This document shows positions 14,580-22,653 of a stretch of DNA of 44,431 nt, in pieces. The number at the start of each line of letters is the position of its first letter. The stretch's first letter is position 1. The DNA is taken from the NCBI GenBank assembly GCA_021789865.1, contig JAJYIX010000003.1:1-44431 (forward strand), in the 5' to 3' direction. Position numbers and translations under genes: made by a program. The notes under the pieces were generated by a model that saw only the letters and a list, made by a program, of their open reading frames with translations, made no database searches and was not told the origin of the DNA. The stretch comes from a bacterium. GTDB taxonomy: Bacteria; Patescibacteriota; Microgenomatia; UBA1406; GWC2-37-13.

Positions 14580-15248
14580 TTAAAGTACGAGTCTTATCGC
14601 CGCTCCAACAAAAAGTAAAACCGCTCCGGGAATGGCAAATTTTGGTAACAAATCGGTCGCTCCTGTCACTGGCAGGGCCGATGGCGTTGGCGATGTGCTG
14701 CTACTACTACCTGACGAATTTGATGAGCCTGAAGAGTTTGAAGAACCGCTACTGCTTCCCGACCCGATCGTCACCGTCGAAGTACCGTCGGCGCTACAAT
14801 TGAGAACATTGGTCGCATTGATATCGTTTTTAACGGCTTTTGAAGAACTACAGTTGTACGAGAGCGACGTCGTCCCATCCTTTAAAGCCTGGAAAGTGAT
14901 GGTGGCGACCGTGCCGGCTGTCGAGACGGACGAAGCGGTATCGTTGACCAGCCCGGCAATATAAACCTGTCCCGACGTAGAAGTATCGTTTGTCACGGTC
15001 GGGAAAAGAGTGCCGGCGGCCACGTTGGTCGGCTTTAAATAGCTGGCGTCATATGTCAAATATATATCGGCCGAATAAAGAGCGTCGCTTCCCGGATCTA
15101 TCGTGACGGCGATGTTGAAAGTCCCACCAGATGCGACGGTCACCGTGGTCTGGTCAAAACTCAGAGACGCTGCAAAAATATCAGAAAAAAACGGCGTCAC
15201 CAAAAAGAAAATCATCGCGACTAAAAGTATTTTCAGATAATTTTTCAT
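14580..15248 (-). CDS. Cohesin-domain surface protein with LPVTG tail
   Basis: Translation is placed at the ATG at 15248, giving 222 aa; a longer frame to 15305 is part of a repeat region. A signal peptide (MKNYLKILLVAMIFF...FAA) is followed by a cohesin-like domain: SFDQTTVTVASGGTFNIAV, ALYSADIYLTYDASYLKP, VATITFQALKDGTTSL. Then come a Ser/Gly linker of about 30 residues, TSPTPSA, and LPVTG at residues about 192-196, followed by a hydrophobic helix ending RLVL. This resembles an LPXTG sorting signal, although the basic tail is a single Arg. A protein of this kind could be anchored to the envelope and present its cohesin to dockerin partners encoded two and three genes upstream. Confidence 0.82.
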   Translation of the reverse strand: MKNYLKILLVAMIFFLVTPFFSDIFAASLSFDQTTVTVASGGTFNIAVTIDPGSDALYSADIYLTYDASYLKPTNVAAGTLFPTVTNDTSTSGQVYIAGLVNDTASSVSTAGTVATITFQALKDGTTSLSYNCSSSKAVKNDINATNVLNCSADGTSTVTIGSGSSSGSSNSSGSSNSSGSSSSTSPTPSALPVTGATDLLPKFAIPGAVLLFVGAAIRLVL

Positions 15249-15400
15249 ATTATAGTTTAAATCCAAACTATAAAATCCAAATGTCAAATCAAGCCCAAAG
15301 CTCAAAATTCAAATATATTATTATTTAGATTTTGGATTTGATTTGTTATTTGACATTTGAGCATTGGATTTAGTTTAGATCTTGAGATTTAGATTTGTAT
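15249..15400. repeat. Intergenic inverted CAAATGTCAAATC repeat array
   Basis: Copies of a CAAATGTCAAATCAAATCC-like unit appear in one direction at about 15273-15292 and in the other at 15328-15372. The two halves can pair into a long imperfect hairpin. The region separates two cohesin genes. The apparent extra codons upstream of the LPVTG gene come from this repeat and are probably untranslated. Confidence 0.6.
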
Positions 15401-16003
15401 CTATTTTACACTTATCGTCACATTGTTTAAAGCCGGATTTAAGACTTCGCTTTTGTCGGTCGTCATATCGGTCGTTTCACTCCCCGCTTTGCTTTTCAAA
15501 GAAAAAGTCGACTGACCGACTTTTACCGCTTTGAATGTCAGATTAAGGACATCCGTATTGAAAAACGTCGAGGCTGTTTTGTCTTGCGGGTTCTTGATCG
15601 CGGTCAATGAGATGTAATTCGCCTTAGCATAGTTGTATATTTTAAAGTTAGGCAAATCCGACGTGGCGTTAATAAAATTAAAAGACAACGGATCGTAGAA
15701 GACCAATAGATCATAACCAACGATATTTTTGTTATTGGAATCAGCTTTGATGTTAAACGTCACCTGATCACCGACCGACGTTGTGTTGGAGGAAGGCAAA
15801 ATGGAAAATAATCCTTGTTTTGGTGCCGGCGTTGCAAGAATAATATCTTGTTGACCGCTTCCTGCCGTACTGGTCGCCACTGCTTGCTGATTGCCGGTAC
15901 CGTCTTTGTTGGCCAAAGCCAGGAAAAGTCCGCTCCCGACAAAAATGGCAAAAAATATTATCAGTAGGTAAAAATAAATTTTTTTTCCTTCGGTTATATT
16001 CAT
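15401..16003 (-). CDS. Membrane-anchored cohesin-like protein
   Basis: A 200-aa protein from the ATG at 16003; a TTG at 16015 would overlap the previous stop and is less likely. Residues about 8-30 form a membrane anchor, followed by a short Thr/Gln/Ala linker and one cohesin-type beta-sandwich: SVGDQVTFNIKADSNNK, IVGYDLLVFYDPLSFNF, and DVLNLTFKAVKVGQSTF near the end. Cohesins bind dockerin modules through calcium-dependent contacts. The start lies 1 nt past the stop of the upstream dockerin-bearing gene, so the two should be made in fixed proportion. Confidence 0.8.
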   Translation of the reverse strand: MNITEGKKIYFYLLIIFFAIFVGSGLFLALANKDGTGNQQAVATSTAGSGQQDIILATPAPKQGLFSILPSSNTTSVGDQVTFNIKADSNNKNIVGYDLLVFYDPLSFNFINATSDLPNFKIYNYAKANYISLTAIKNPQDKTASTFFNTDVLNLTFKAVKVGQSTFSLKSKAGSETTDMTTDKSEVLNPALNNVTISVK

Positions 16004-16004
16004 C

Positions 16005-18701
16005 TTAATCGCCAAGCTTAAATGATAATGACGCTAAAGCCAAAGAATAGTCCTGAGTGTCACATTTGCCGTCGAGATTGATATCGCAAAGAGCCAATTT
16101 TGCGGCGTCGGTCGTTCCGAGATTGTTCAAAATAAAGCCCAAGTCAATAGAGTTGATCACATTGTCCTGGGTACCGTTTGGTCCGGTAATATCTCCTCCA
16201 AGAAGAGTGACTCCGGAGAAATCCAAATTATTATCGCCGCTAGTCAAGGTAATGTTCGGACTACTGCAATTGTAGGTGCCGGGATTGGCTTCCGTCGGTG
16301 TCGCCTCACAAATTTTTTTCGTCAAATGGTGAGGACCTTGGACATAGACCGAAAAAGGTGTCGATGTAACACTTGGAACGTTAAATCCTACCTGCCCCGA
16401 CCAGATGCCGTTTGAATCGCTGGTAAAATCTCCTGTAGAAGTCAGTTGCGAAGCTAACCCTCCATCGGCCAAAGTGACTTTGACTTTCATATCGTTTAGG
16501 TCGCCTGTCGGCGCACTGCCTATACCTTGGAATTTGAGTTTTAAATTCAGAATTACATTGCCGGTTACTTGTGTATCCCCACAAACAAATTGTCCCGTTG
16601 CTGTCTGAATTACGGAACCGTTTGATCCAACTCCGTCAACCCATACACTATAGTTATCTCCGGGTACCGTAGTAATTGTGGCTGAATTATCATTCAAATT
16701 ATCCATGCAGGAATCCCCTTGGTTTTGTGTCTTTGAGCAATCATTTACCCAACCATTTGCGTTATCATCAGCTCTCAGATTGTAATGCGTGGCACCGGCC
16801 ACACTCGGCCAGCTTAGAGACGCCTGAGTATCTGAAGCTGTACATGTGGCGATAACTTTATATGTATTTGTCTGGGTTGGACAGGTTAAAGAAAAATCTG
16901 AAAAAATTCCTGTCGAGGCCGGATAATCTGGTCCCAAACTAACAGATAATATTTGAGGAATTACAGGACCAGAAAACACGTTTGTAAATGTTTGAATAAG
17001 TTTATATCCTGATCCGTCCATCAGATCATAGTAGGTACTCGCTGTGTTACCGGTCCGCACAATTTTTACTTTTAACGGAGTTGTAGGCGTAAGATTGATA
17101 TTAGTGCTAGATATTACATTTGTATCGCTGTTATTGGTTGGCGGCCAAATGCCTGTGGCGTTATATGCATTTATATTTGTGCTGCTATAATATCTAGCAA
17201 TTCTAATAAAATTTAATCCGTTTGTCGGATCTGTAATACTTAATTCAAGGCTGCCAGTATTTTTTGAAGAATTTGCATCAACTATAGAATTCAATACGGC
17301 TTCTACTGTAAAGTCTCCGTTAATAATTTGTTTGCCGTTTAAGAAGGTTGCATTTTTTGTATGATCGGCGGTAGCATCTGGATTATTTATATTCCCCTCA
17401 CCACCACTAATAGTTACCGTTCCGCTATTATTGGTCCAAACAGACCAATTGTTTGTATCTATAGAACTGTTTCCATTGGAAAAATTATCCGTAAAACTTG
17501 TGCAGTTCGTATTTCCAGATGCACAGGTCAAGGCAAAGTTGTTGAATCTCGAAGTCGTTGCCGGATAGTTGGGGCCCCAGTTTGAAACCTCCATCTGAAG
17601 ATACCCATCGGTAGAAGCGAAATTAGTAAATTGCTTTAGAAGTTGATATCCCTTTCCATCCTGAAGATCGTAGTACATATATATCGTAGTTCCCTGTCTT
17701 GCTAATTCGAATTTTACCGGTGTATTACTGGTCAGGCCGACGTCGACACTGCCGTATTGGGCATTATTCCAATCGGTATCTGAATTATTAACCACCCAAT
17801 TTATTTTTGAATCATTTGAATTTCTTGAAATTCTAAACGATTTTTGTGTACTAGTATTAAAATCAAAGCTTGACTGACCAATGCTTTTCCCTGCTTCGGC
17901 AGATACCGATAGTTCTGTCACTTCCGCACTAAAGTCGCCTCCGAAGGTTTTTGAGTTTACCCCATACCAAATTGTCGCCGAATTTGTGCTTGTAGGAATA
18001 TTAAGCTGCGCGGCATCATTGACTATTGAATACGTACTTCCAGGGGCATTTGAATTATCGAAGCTCCAGTTACTATCCGATCTTGTTGATCCGGAAAAAT
18101 TATCGGTAAATGGAGTACATGATCCTCCGCTACTACTGCCCCCATTTACATTCAAATTCTCGACCGTAGTGATAAAGTTTGTTTCGATAGTTCCGTCCGC
18201 GGCCATTTCGTAGAATCCACCTGTACCCGACACTGTGGTTCCGGAAGATGACAAAGCCTTGAAAGTCAACTGTACCAGGTCCGTAGTCGAACTGGCGGTG
18301 ACGATACTTCCTGTTGCCGTCTGGTCTTCTCCCTGGACATAAATACTTCCGTTTTGATTTATGGCGGCGGCATTGGCATCGGTATTACCCAATCCGGCAC
18401 TGACCGTACCCAATTTGTAGACTATATTTTGGAATTGCAATTTGGTTTTGTCGAAACTAAGCTTAAGCATGTAGCCGCGAATGGATACGTCGGCGGAAGG
18501 AGTCATTTTGGCCGTTACGGTAAAAGCGCTTCCGGAAGCGACAGTCGGCGAAGCATTGTCGTAACTGACGTTTATCGTGTCGGCAGCGGCTTTTGAACGC
18601 GGACCCGAGCTATTTAAAAATATGAATTTCAGGCCAAAAAAAACCGCCGCAACGGTAATTACAAAAATGATCGCCGATTTTATCAAAAAACTTTTGTTCA
18701 T
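16005..18701 (-). CDS. Secreted multidomain protein: cohesin, two lectin-like domains, FN3, dockerin
   Basis: An 898-aa protein from the ATG at 18701, preceded by AGGGG. After a membrane anchor or signal peptide come a cohesin-like domain (about 35-180: ASPTVASGSAFTV, IRGYMLKLSFDKTKLQF, LVQLTFKALS), then two tandem concanavalin/laminin-G-like domains (about 195-395 and 400-612). Each starts C-T-P/S-FTDNFS and ends RFNNFALTC or IFSDFSLTC. An FN3-like domain (about 613-710) and a beta-sandwich of the type VNFKVKLQG (about 710-835) follow. The C-terminus is a dockerin: NVINSIDLGFILNNLG and CDINLDGKCDTQDYSLAL. A protein that bears both a cohesin and a dockerin could polymerise or bridge partners. 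It lies in the middle of a co-directional operon and would work outside the cell, perhaps binding glycans. Confidence 0.82.
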   Translation of the reverse strand: MNKSFLIKSAIIFVITVAAVFFGLKFIFLNSSGPRSKAAADTINVSYDNASPTVASGSAFTVTAKMTPSADVSIRGYMLKLSFDKTKLQFQNIVYKLGTVSAGLGNTDANAAAINQNGSIYVQGEDQTATGSIVTASSTTDLVQLTFKALSSSGTTVSGTGGFYEMAADGTIETNFITTVENLNVNGGSSSGGSCTPFTDNFSGSTRSDSNWSFDNSNAPGSTYSIVNDAAQLNIPTSTNSATIWYGVNSKTFGGDFSAEVTELSVSAEAGKSIGQSSFDFNTSTQKSFRISRNSNDSKINWVVNNSDTDWNNAQYGSVDVGLTSNTPVKFELARQGTTIYMYYDLQDGKGYQLLKQFTNFASTDGYLQMEVSNWGPNYPATTSRFNNFALTCASGNTNCTSFTDNFSNGNSSIDTNNWSVWTNNSGTVTISGGEGNINNPDATADHTKNATFLNGKQIINGDFTVEAVLNSIVDANSSKNTGSLELSITDPTNGLNFIRIARYYSSTNINAYNATGIWPPTNNSDTNVISSTNINLTPTTPLKVKIVRTGNTASTYYDLMDGSGYKLIQTFTNVFSGPVIPQILSVSLGPDYPASTGIFSDFSLTCPTQTNTYKVIATCTASDTQASLSWPSVAGATHYNLRADDNANGWVNDCSKTQNQGDSCMDNLNDNSATITTVPGDNYSVWVDGVGSNGSVIQTATGQFVCGDTQVTGNVILNLKLKFQGIGSAPTGDLNDMKVKVTLADGGLASQLTSTGDFTSDSNGIWSGQVGFNVPSVTSTPFSVYVQGPHHLTKKICEATPTEANPGTYNCSSPNITLTSGDNNLDFSGVTLLGGDITGPNGTQDNVINSIDLGFILNNLGTTDAAKLALCDINLDGKCDTQDYSLALASLSFKLGD

Positions 18702-18711
18702 ATAAGACCCC

Positions 18712-19350
18712 TTACTGCGCATTGACTACATTTGTCAGGACCGACTGGACTACGATCGAGCGGTCCGCACTGTCAACTTTACCATCGCCGTTAAAATCCA
18801 GATTGATGCTTGCCGGTACAACCCCACCGGATGATTTTGAAACAAAGTAAAAATAGTCTGTCAGATCGACTTTTCCGTCGCAATTGGCATCTCCTTGGGA
18901 TTTGAGAGGACACGCGGATGTCGCCGGTGTCGGAGTCGGTGTGGAAAGTGGGCACATATTAGTCGTGATTTGAATTTTACACGGCGGAATCGCATACAGA
19001 CATCCTGGAGGCGGAACGCAGGTCGGCTTGGGTGTTGGTGTCGCGGTCGGAACAGTCGTGCCTCCGCCTCCCCCACCACCTTTTTGACATGTTCCGTTTT
19101 TTACCCCGGAAATCGCTCCGGAGCAGACATAACCGGCAGGACACTCAGACGAATTAGTACACCATATTGTCGTTCCCGTACCCGTGCCATTTTTTACACA
19201 ATTACCCGAGACGCAGTGATAACCGGAAATACAATGTATGTTTCTACATGCCGGATCATTTACATAAGCTAAAACCGTTAGTTTTTTCGTCAAAAAAAAC
19301 ACGACAGCCAGTCCAAATAAGACTACTATAAACAATATGATTCTTTTCAT
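18712..19350 (-). CDS. Secreted Cys-rich dockerin protein
   Basis: A 212-aa protein with an N-terminal membrane helix (about 3-22), a Cys-rich knot of the type CxxxxCxxGYxCxxGxC (about 35-95), a Gly/Thr/Pro linker (TVPTATPTPKP) and a C-terminal dockerin of two EF-hand-like calcium loops: GDANCDGKVDLTDYFYF and LDFNGDGKVDSADRSIVV. The loops keep the Asp/Asn positions needed for calcium. The dockerin probably docks onto one of the three cohesins downstream. The start overlaps the stop of the preceding gene by ATGA, so translation is coupled. Confidence 0.85.
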   Translation of the reverse strand: MKRIILFIVVLFGLAVVFFLTKKLTVLAYVNDPACRNIHCISGYHCVSGNCVKNGTGTGTTIWCTNSSECPAGYVCSGAISGVKNGTCQKGGGGGGGTTVPTATPTPKPTCVPPPGCLYAIPPCKIQITTNMCPLSTPTPTPATSACPLKSQGDANCDGKVDLTDYFYFVSKSSGGVVPASINLDFNGDGKVDSADRSIVVQSVLTNVVNAQ

Positions 19351-19643
19351 ATCACTTTCAACAATCTAAACATCAAAAAACTCACAAAGTAGAATAATAC
19401 TACCTGGAAAATCGGCAAATATAGACTCAGGAATATCGTCACGATAGCCAATATGAAAAATGCTTCGTTGTGAATAGATGGTAAAAGACCTTTGGTGATG
19501 AGCATCAGGACAACCAAGGTGATAAGAGCCCGCTTGTCAAACCACCACAAAGGCCAGCCAAAAAGCCATGCCAATCCAAGGAAAAGAGCGGCAAGGATCA
19601 AAAAAAGCTCTTTGGTATCGAAATAAAACGGTCCGATGTACAT
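19347..19643 (-). CDS. Small membrane protein in the surface operon
   Basis: A 98-aa protein with three or four hydrophobic helices (about 10-30, 38-55, 62-80, 80-95). No family is recognised. A strong Shine-Dalgarno AAGGAG lies 8 nt before its ATG, which is notable in a window where transcript-initial genes lack one. It is coupled to the dockerin gene by a 4-bp overlap and may help anchor or export the surface proteins. Confidence 0.75.
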   Translation of the reverse strand: MYIGPFYFDTKELFLILAALFLGLAWLFGWPLWWFDKRALITLVVLMLITKGLLPSIHNEAFFILAIVTIFLSLYLPIFQVVLFYFVSFLMFRLLKVI

Positions 19644-19710
19644 AATTTTTCTCCTTTAATTCATAATAAGAATTTGTAATTTTTTTGTCAAATTAATTTA
19701 CCAATACTGT

Positions 19711-20184
19711 TTACCGTCCAGATAAATCAATTATATTAACAACCGTTCCGTCCGACAATTTAAGCTGCTTCACTTTATACGCTGTACCATTGTCGATTTT
19801 TAATATGTTGTTACCGTTTCCGGAGTCGTAAGCGTATACCCCTTTAGCTAATGGCTTAAATAGATTTGCCGGTATTGAAGCCGGATCAAATCTGTTTTGG
19901 CCAGATGTTGGCGTTATTTTAGTAAAATTCATATTGTTTCCTAAGTATGATGGCGGAGTAGGTGTTATTTTTTGCTTGGTATTTTTTTGATCGAAACCAT
20001 GATTTTGCCAAGAATTTAAAGCGAGGTATATTGAATTCAAGTTTTTATTAAATTTTGTTTTTAAATCTGCCAAATAATTTGGATTCAGATTTGGGGAATT
20101 GGCTAAAAAAATATTATTACCTGCATAAATAGATATCACTAATGTTAACGCCATTATTCCAATTATTGATAAATATTTTTTCAT
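19711..20184 (-). CDS. Secreted or anchored small protein
   Basis: A 157-aa protein from the ATG at 20184, which overlaps the previous stop (ATGA). It has a signal peptide or membrane anchor (MKKYLSIIGIMALTLVIS), an Asn-rich stretch, a TPTPPS linker and a C-terminal part with KGVYAYDSGNGNNILKIDNG and LSDGTVVNIID. No known domain is recognised. Its place between Cys-rich and dockerin proteins suggests an extracellular role. Confidence 0.7.
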   Translation of the reverse strand: MKKYLSIIGIMALTLVISIYAGNNIFLANSPNLNPNYLADLKTKFNKNLNSIYLALNSWQNHGFDQKNTKQKITPTPPSYLGNNMNFTKITPTSGQNRFDPASIPANLFKPLAKGVYAYDSGNGNNILKIDNGTAYKVKQLKLSDGTVVNIIDLSGR

Positions 20185-21182
20185 TGTTTTATTTCTTTGC
20201 AACAGTGATAAAATTCTCCGTCATAAATTAAAGGTGCCGAAGATCCAAAATAGCTGACACAGTTTTTGATATAGTTTGTCGGATCTTGTGGCGTCAAACC
20301 GCCAAAAAAACCCATAGTGTCAAAACTTGGAAGACAATTCAAATAGGTGGTACCGTTATATTTATAACTTGGTCCGTTATAACTTGTGCCTCCCGGGATC
20401 GATCCTGCAGCTGAAGTCGGAAGAGGGGTAGCCGTTGGAATAGGGGTACCGGTAGGTACTTTTGGAAAGCATTCTACTACTGGATCTACAGTTTGCTGGC
20501 AACCGGCACGATAATATGTCCCAGGGGTTCCAGATTTTGTATATACATTTTTGCTTCCAAAATCGACATCAGGATTTGAGGGACCGAATAAATTTACACA
20601 ACTTACAGACGAACAATCACCTGTTACTAAATTAGAGCATGTTTTAATAAGATCCGCTATAGCTCCTATTTTGGTTCCTTTACATTTAGTACCCTGATAA
20701 TATATGTTATTTTTGTCTTCACTAAATTGTGTAGTTGTGTCGGTACCGACACCAGCCGCCAGACATGTTAAACTTGGCGTAGTGCAGTTTGATGGAGCTG
20801 GAGAACCGTTATTTCCGCCCGTATCTCCACCTGTATCACCGCCTCCACCGGAACATTCCCCTGTATAAGTACCACTAGGGTCACTTGGGTCACAATATCC
20901 CCAGCTCGTCGCACCGTATGATCCCCCATAACTAGACGGTTCCGCTGACATACAATTAGCTTTACGTGCAGCTGATGTAGCAAAGACTATCACTCCACCT
21001 TTTTTGCAAAAACATATAGCTTGATCCGGGTTCGGTATTTCACTATCACAAGTAGCGGCGCGCGAATTATTAGCGATTTTATTATTATTAGTCAAAAAAG
21101 AGACGCCAAAAGTCACTGCGGCGCCAACTATGACCAAAACTAGTGCCAAAAATACCGTGGCTTGACCTAATTTATTTCTCAT
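20181..21182 (-). CDS. Secreted Cys-rich protein with pilin-like N-terminus, first gene of the surface operon
   Basis: A 333-aa protein. The N-terminus MRNKLGQATVFLALVLVIVG resembles TadE/TadG-type pseudopilin or minor-pilin leaders, in which GQ-x-x-x-FL precedes a hydrophobic helix. About 19 Cys residues follow in the secreted part, with a Gly/Asp repeat (GGGGDTGGDTGG) and a PIPTATPLPT linker. Motifs such as GTYYRAGCQQTV and EFYHCCKEIKQ at the end are not recognised. It begins an operon of eight genes running to 13864. The abundance of Cys implies disulphide formation outside the cell. Confidence 0.72.
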   Translation of the reverse strand: MRNKLGQATVFLALVLVIVGAAVTFGVSFLTNNNKIANNSRAATCDSEIPNPDQAICFCKKGGVIVFATSAARKANCMSAEPSSYGGSYGATSWGYCDPSDPSGTYTGECSGGGGDTGGDTGGNNGSPAPSNCTTPSLTCLAAGVGTDTTTQFSEDKNNIYYQGTKCKGTKIGAIADLIKTCSNLVTGDCSSVSCVNLFGPSNPDVDFGSKNVYTKSGTPGTYYRAGCQQTVDPVVECFPKVPTGTPIPTATPLPTSAAGSIPGGTSYNGPSYKYNGTTYLNCLPSFDTMGFFGGLTPQDPTNYIKNCVSYFGSSAPLIYDGEFYHCCKEIKQ

Positions 21183-21370
21183 TTAAAATTAGAAATTCCT
21201 CTTATATATAATATATATTAATAGTAAGGGCAATGCAATACTAAACGGTTAAACTTAAATTTTTAAACTATTAAAAAAACACTCAAACTTTTAAAACTCA
21301 AAACTTTTTAATTTTTTGTTTATCTGTTTATTTAACAGTTTATGTTTTAACCGTTTAACTGTTTAATTTC
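21183..21370. repeat. Intergenic AT-rich inverted repeat region between divergent genes
   Basis: AAACGGTTAAAC near 21243 is inverted as GTTTTAACCGTTT near 21345, with many TTTAAA/AAACTT units between. A TATATAAT-type stretch at about 21200-21215 could hold the promoter of the minus-strand surface operon. The region contains no gene. Confidence 0.5.
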
Positions 21371-22381
21371 ATGCTTATCCAAAGACTAAAAATTCTGACC
21401 GGAATGATCATCGCCTTGATTCTTGTCGAAGGCTATGTGACAATATCTCAAAAACCGCAAACAGCTCAAGCTCAAGTAGAAAACGTCAAGGGGCTTTTGG
21501 CCAACATAAAATTCCCAAGCATAACAAGTCTATTGAGCTTCAACATTTTGCCGGCAAACCTATCTTCAAAGACATGGGGAGGCAATCCTAATTCGAATTC
21601 TTTTAATTTACCGACCGGTGTGGCGCCTACCAAGGCCCCCGGGAACACCTACGAGGTGGGAAATGGCCCGTCGGGAAGCCCCACGGCCGGCGATTCTGGG
21701 CAAATTTCTCTAACTCCAACCAATGTACCCGGCCAACCGGCAGCATCGATCAAACCAACGAAAACCCCCAAGCCGACGGCGACGCCGGTTCCCCCGCCGG
21801 TCACATCGGACGTCAGACCCGGAACGACACTTGGAGCAATTTTTCAGGATGTTGGCCAACGAGAGTGTATTCCGGCCGCCCTGCTGGCCGCTTTTCAAAC
21901 TGAAGAGAGCGGCGCGTGGTGGAGTCTAGGCGATTCTCCGGCTAAAGTGAAAATATATAATACTTATGGTTGGTGGATTAACGGAACCGGTGATTCTTGC
22001 ACCGGAATGGGCTACGATACACAAACCGGAATAGTGCCCCAAGACGCCGCCGATGCCGGAACTGTTTGCCAAAATCCAATCCCAAGTGGCGAAGACCAAC
22101 AAATAATGGGACTTTTACAGATATCTCAGTTTGAACAAGACGCTGCTGCAAAATATTTGAAGTCCCAGTTACCCAAAAACCTTGATCGTCGGGTAATTTT
22201 TGACAATGCCATGATATTTGCCGTCATCACAAAAAATCGCCTCGGGACTCCCCCATCAGACTGCAACAATTGGCCCGACAGCGCCGTCTCAGAAGCGGCT
22301 CAAAAACATTACGGAAGTTGCGGGGATAACTATTGCAGCAACGTTCTGAAATATTATCATCAGTATCAAAAAAGTCTATAA
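21371..22381 (+). CDS. Secreted lysozyme/transglycosylase-like protein
   Basis: A 336-aa protein with a signal anchor (about 8-28), a long low-complexity linker with TPTNVP and KPTKTPKPTATPVPPP, and a C-terminal domain from about 150. That domain has CIPAALLAAFQTEESGAWW (Glu178 or Glu179 as possible catalytic acid) and QIMGLLQIS at 245-252, the pairing of Glu and GLLQI typical of lysozyme-like lytic transglycosylases. Two further Cys pairs may form disulphides. It would cleave peptidoglycan glycan chains. The fold assignment is fairly secure, activity not certain because the remaining motifs are divergent. Confidence 0.7.
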   Translation: MLIQRLKILTGMIIALILVEGYVTISQKPQTAQAQVENVKGLLANIKFPSITSLLSFNILPANLSSKTWGGNPNSNSFNLPTGVAPTKAPGNTYEVGNGPSGSPTAGDSGQISLTPTNVPGQPAASIKPTKTPKPTATPVPPPVTSDVRPGTTLGAIFQDVGQRECIPAALLAAFQTEESGAWWSLGDSPAKVKIYNTYGWWINGTGDSCTGMGYDTQTGIVPQDAADAGTVCQNPIPSGEDQQIMGLLQISQFEQDAAAKYLKSQLPKNLDRRVIFDNAMIFAVITKNRLGTPPSDCNNWPDSAVSEAAQKHYGSCGDNYCSNVLKYYHQYQKSL

Positions 22382-22392
22382 ATTCTCCTCTC

Positions 22393-22421
22393 TTGACAAA
22401 CGAATTTCATGCTTTTATAAT
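22393..22421 (+). promoter_or_regulatory. Perfect consensus promoter of the HTH regulator gene
   Basis: TTGACA (22393-22398), exactly 17 bp, TATAAT (22416-22421). The ATG at 22429 is 7 nt further, so the mRNA is leaderless. This is the strongest promoter by sequence in the window. Confidence 0.9.
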
Positions 22422-22428
22422 TCAAACC

Positions 22429-22653
22429 ATGTCAGTCGGCAACAAATCATCTAAAAAAGTATCACTCTCGGATTTACCGGATCTTTTGACAATCCGTGAA
22501 GTCGCCGACCTACTTAGAGTTTCTCCACTGACAATCAAAAGGTGGGGTAAAAAAGGCAAGCTGCCAGCCGTCCGCATCAATTCCCGCGGCGATAGAAGGT
22601 ACAGAAAAGAAGTTGTTCTGCGTCTACTTGGAGTCGAGGAAGAAAACAAATAA
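22429..22653 (+). CDS. Small helix-turn-helix DNA-binding protein (excisionase/MerR-like)
   Basis: A 74-aa protein from the ATG at 22429. The frame is open further upstream, but the perfect promoter and the start of similarity favour this ATG. The core LLTIREVADLLRVSPLTIKRWGKKGKLPAVRI is a winged helix-turn-helix of the MerR/excisionase (HTH_17) type, and ends GDRRYRKEVVLRLLG. Such proteins bind DNA as repressors or recombination directionality factors. No integrase lies next to it, so a regulator is likelier. The stop abuts the convergent small membrane gene. Confidence 0.85.
   Translation: MSVGNKSSKKVSLSDLPDLLTIREVADLLRVSPLTIKRWGKKGKLPAVRINSRGDRRYRKEVVLRLLGVEEENK

Noticed and set aside
22333-22428. 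A longer N-terminus for the HTH regulator starting at 22333
   Set aside because: It would overlap the end of the lysozyme-like gene and contain the perfect promoter; the ATG at 22429 sits at the leaderless distance from the -10 box.
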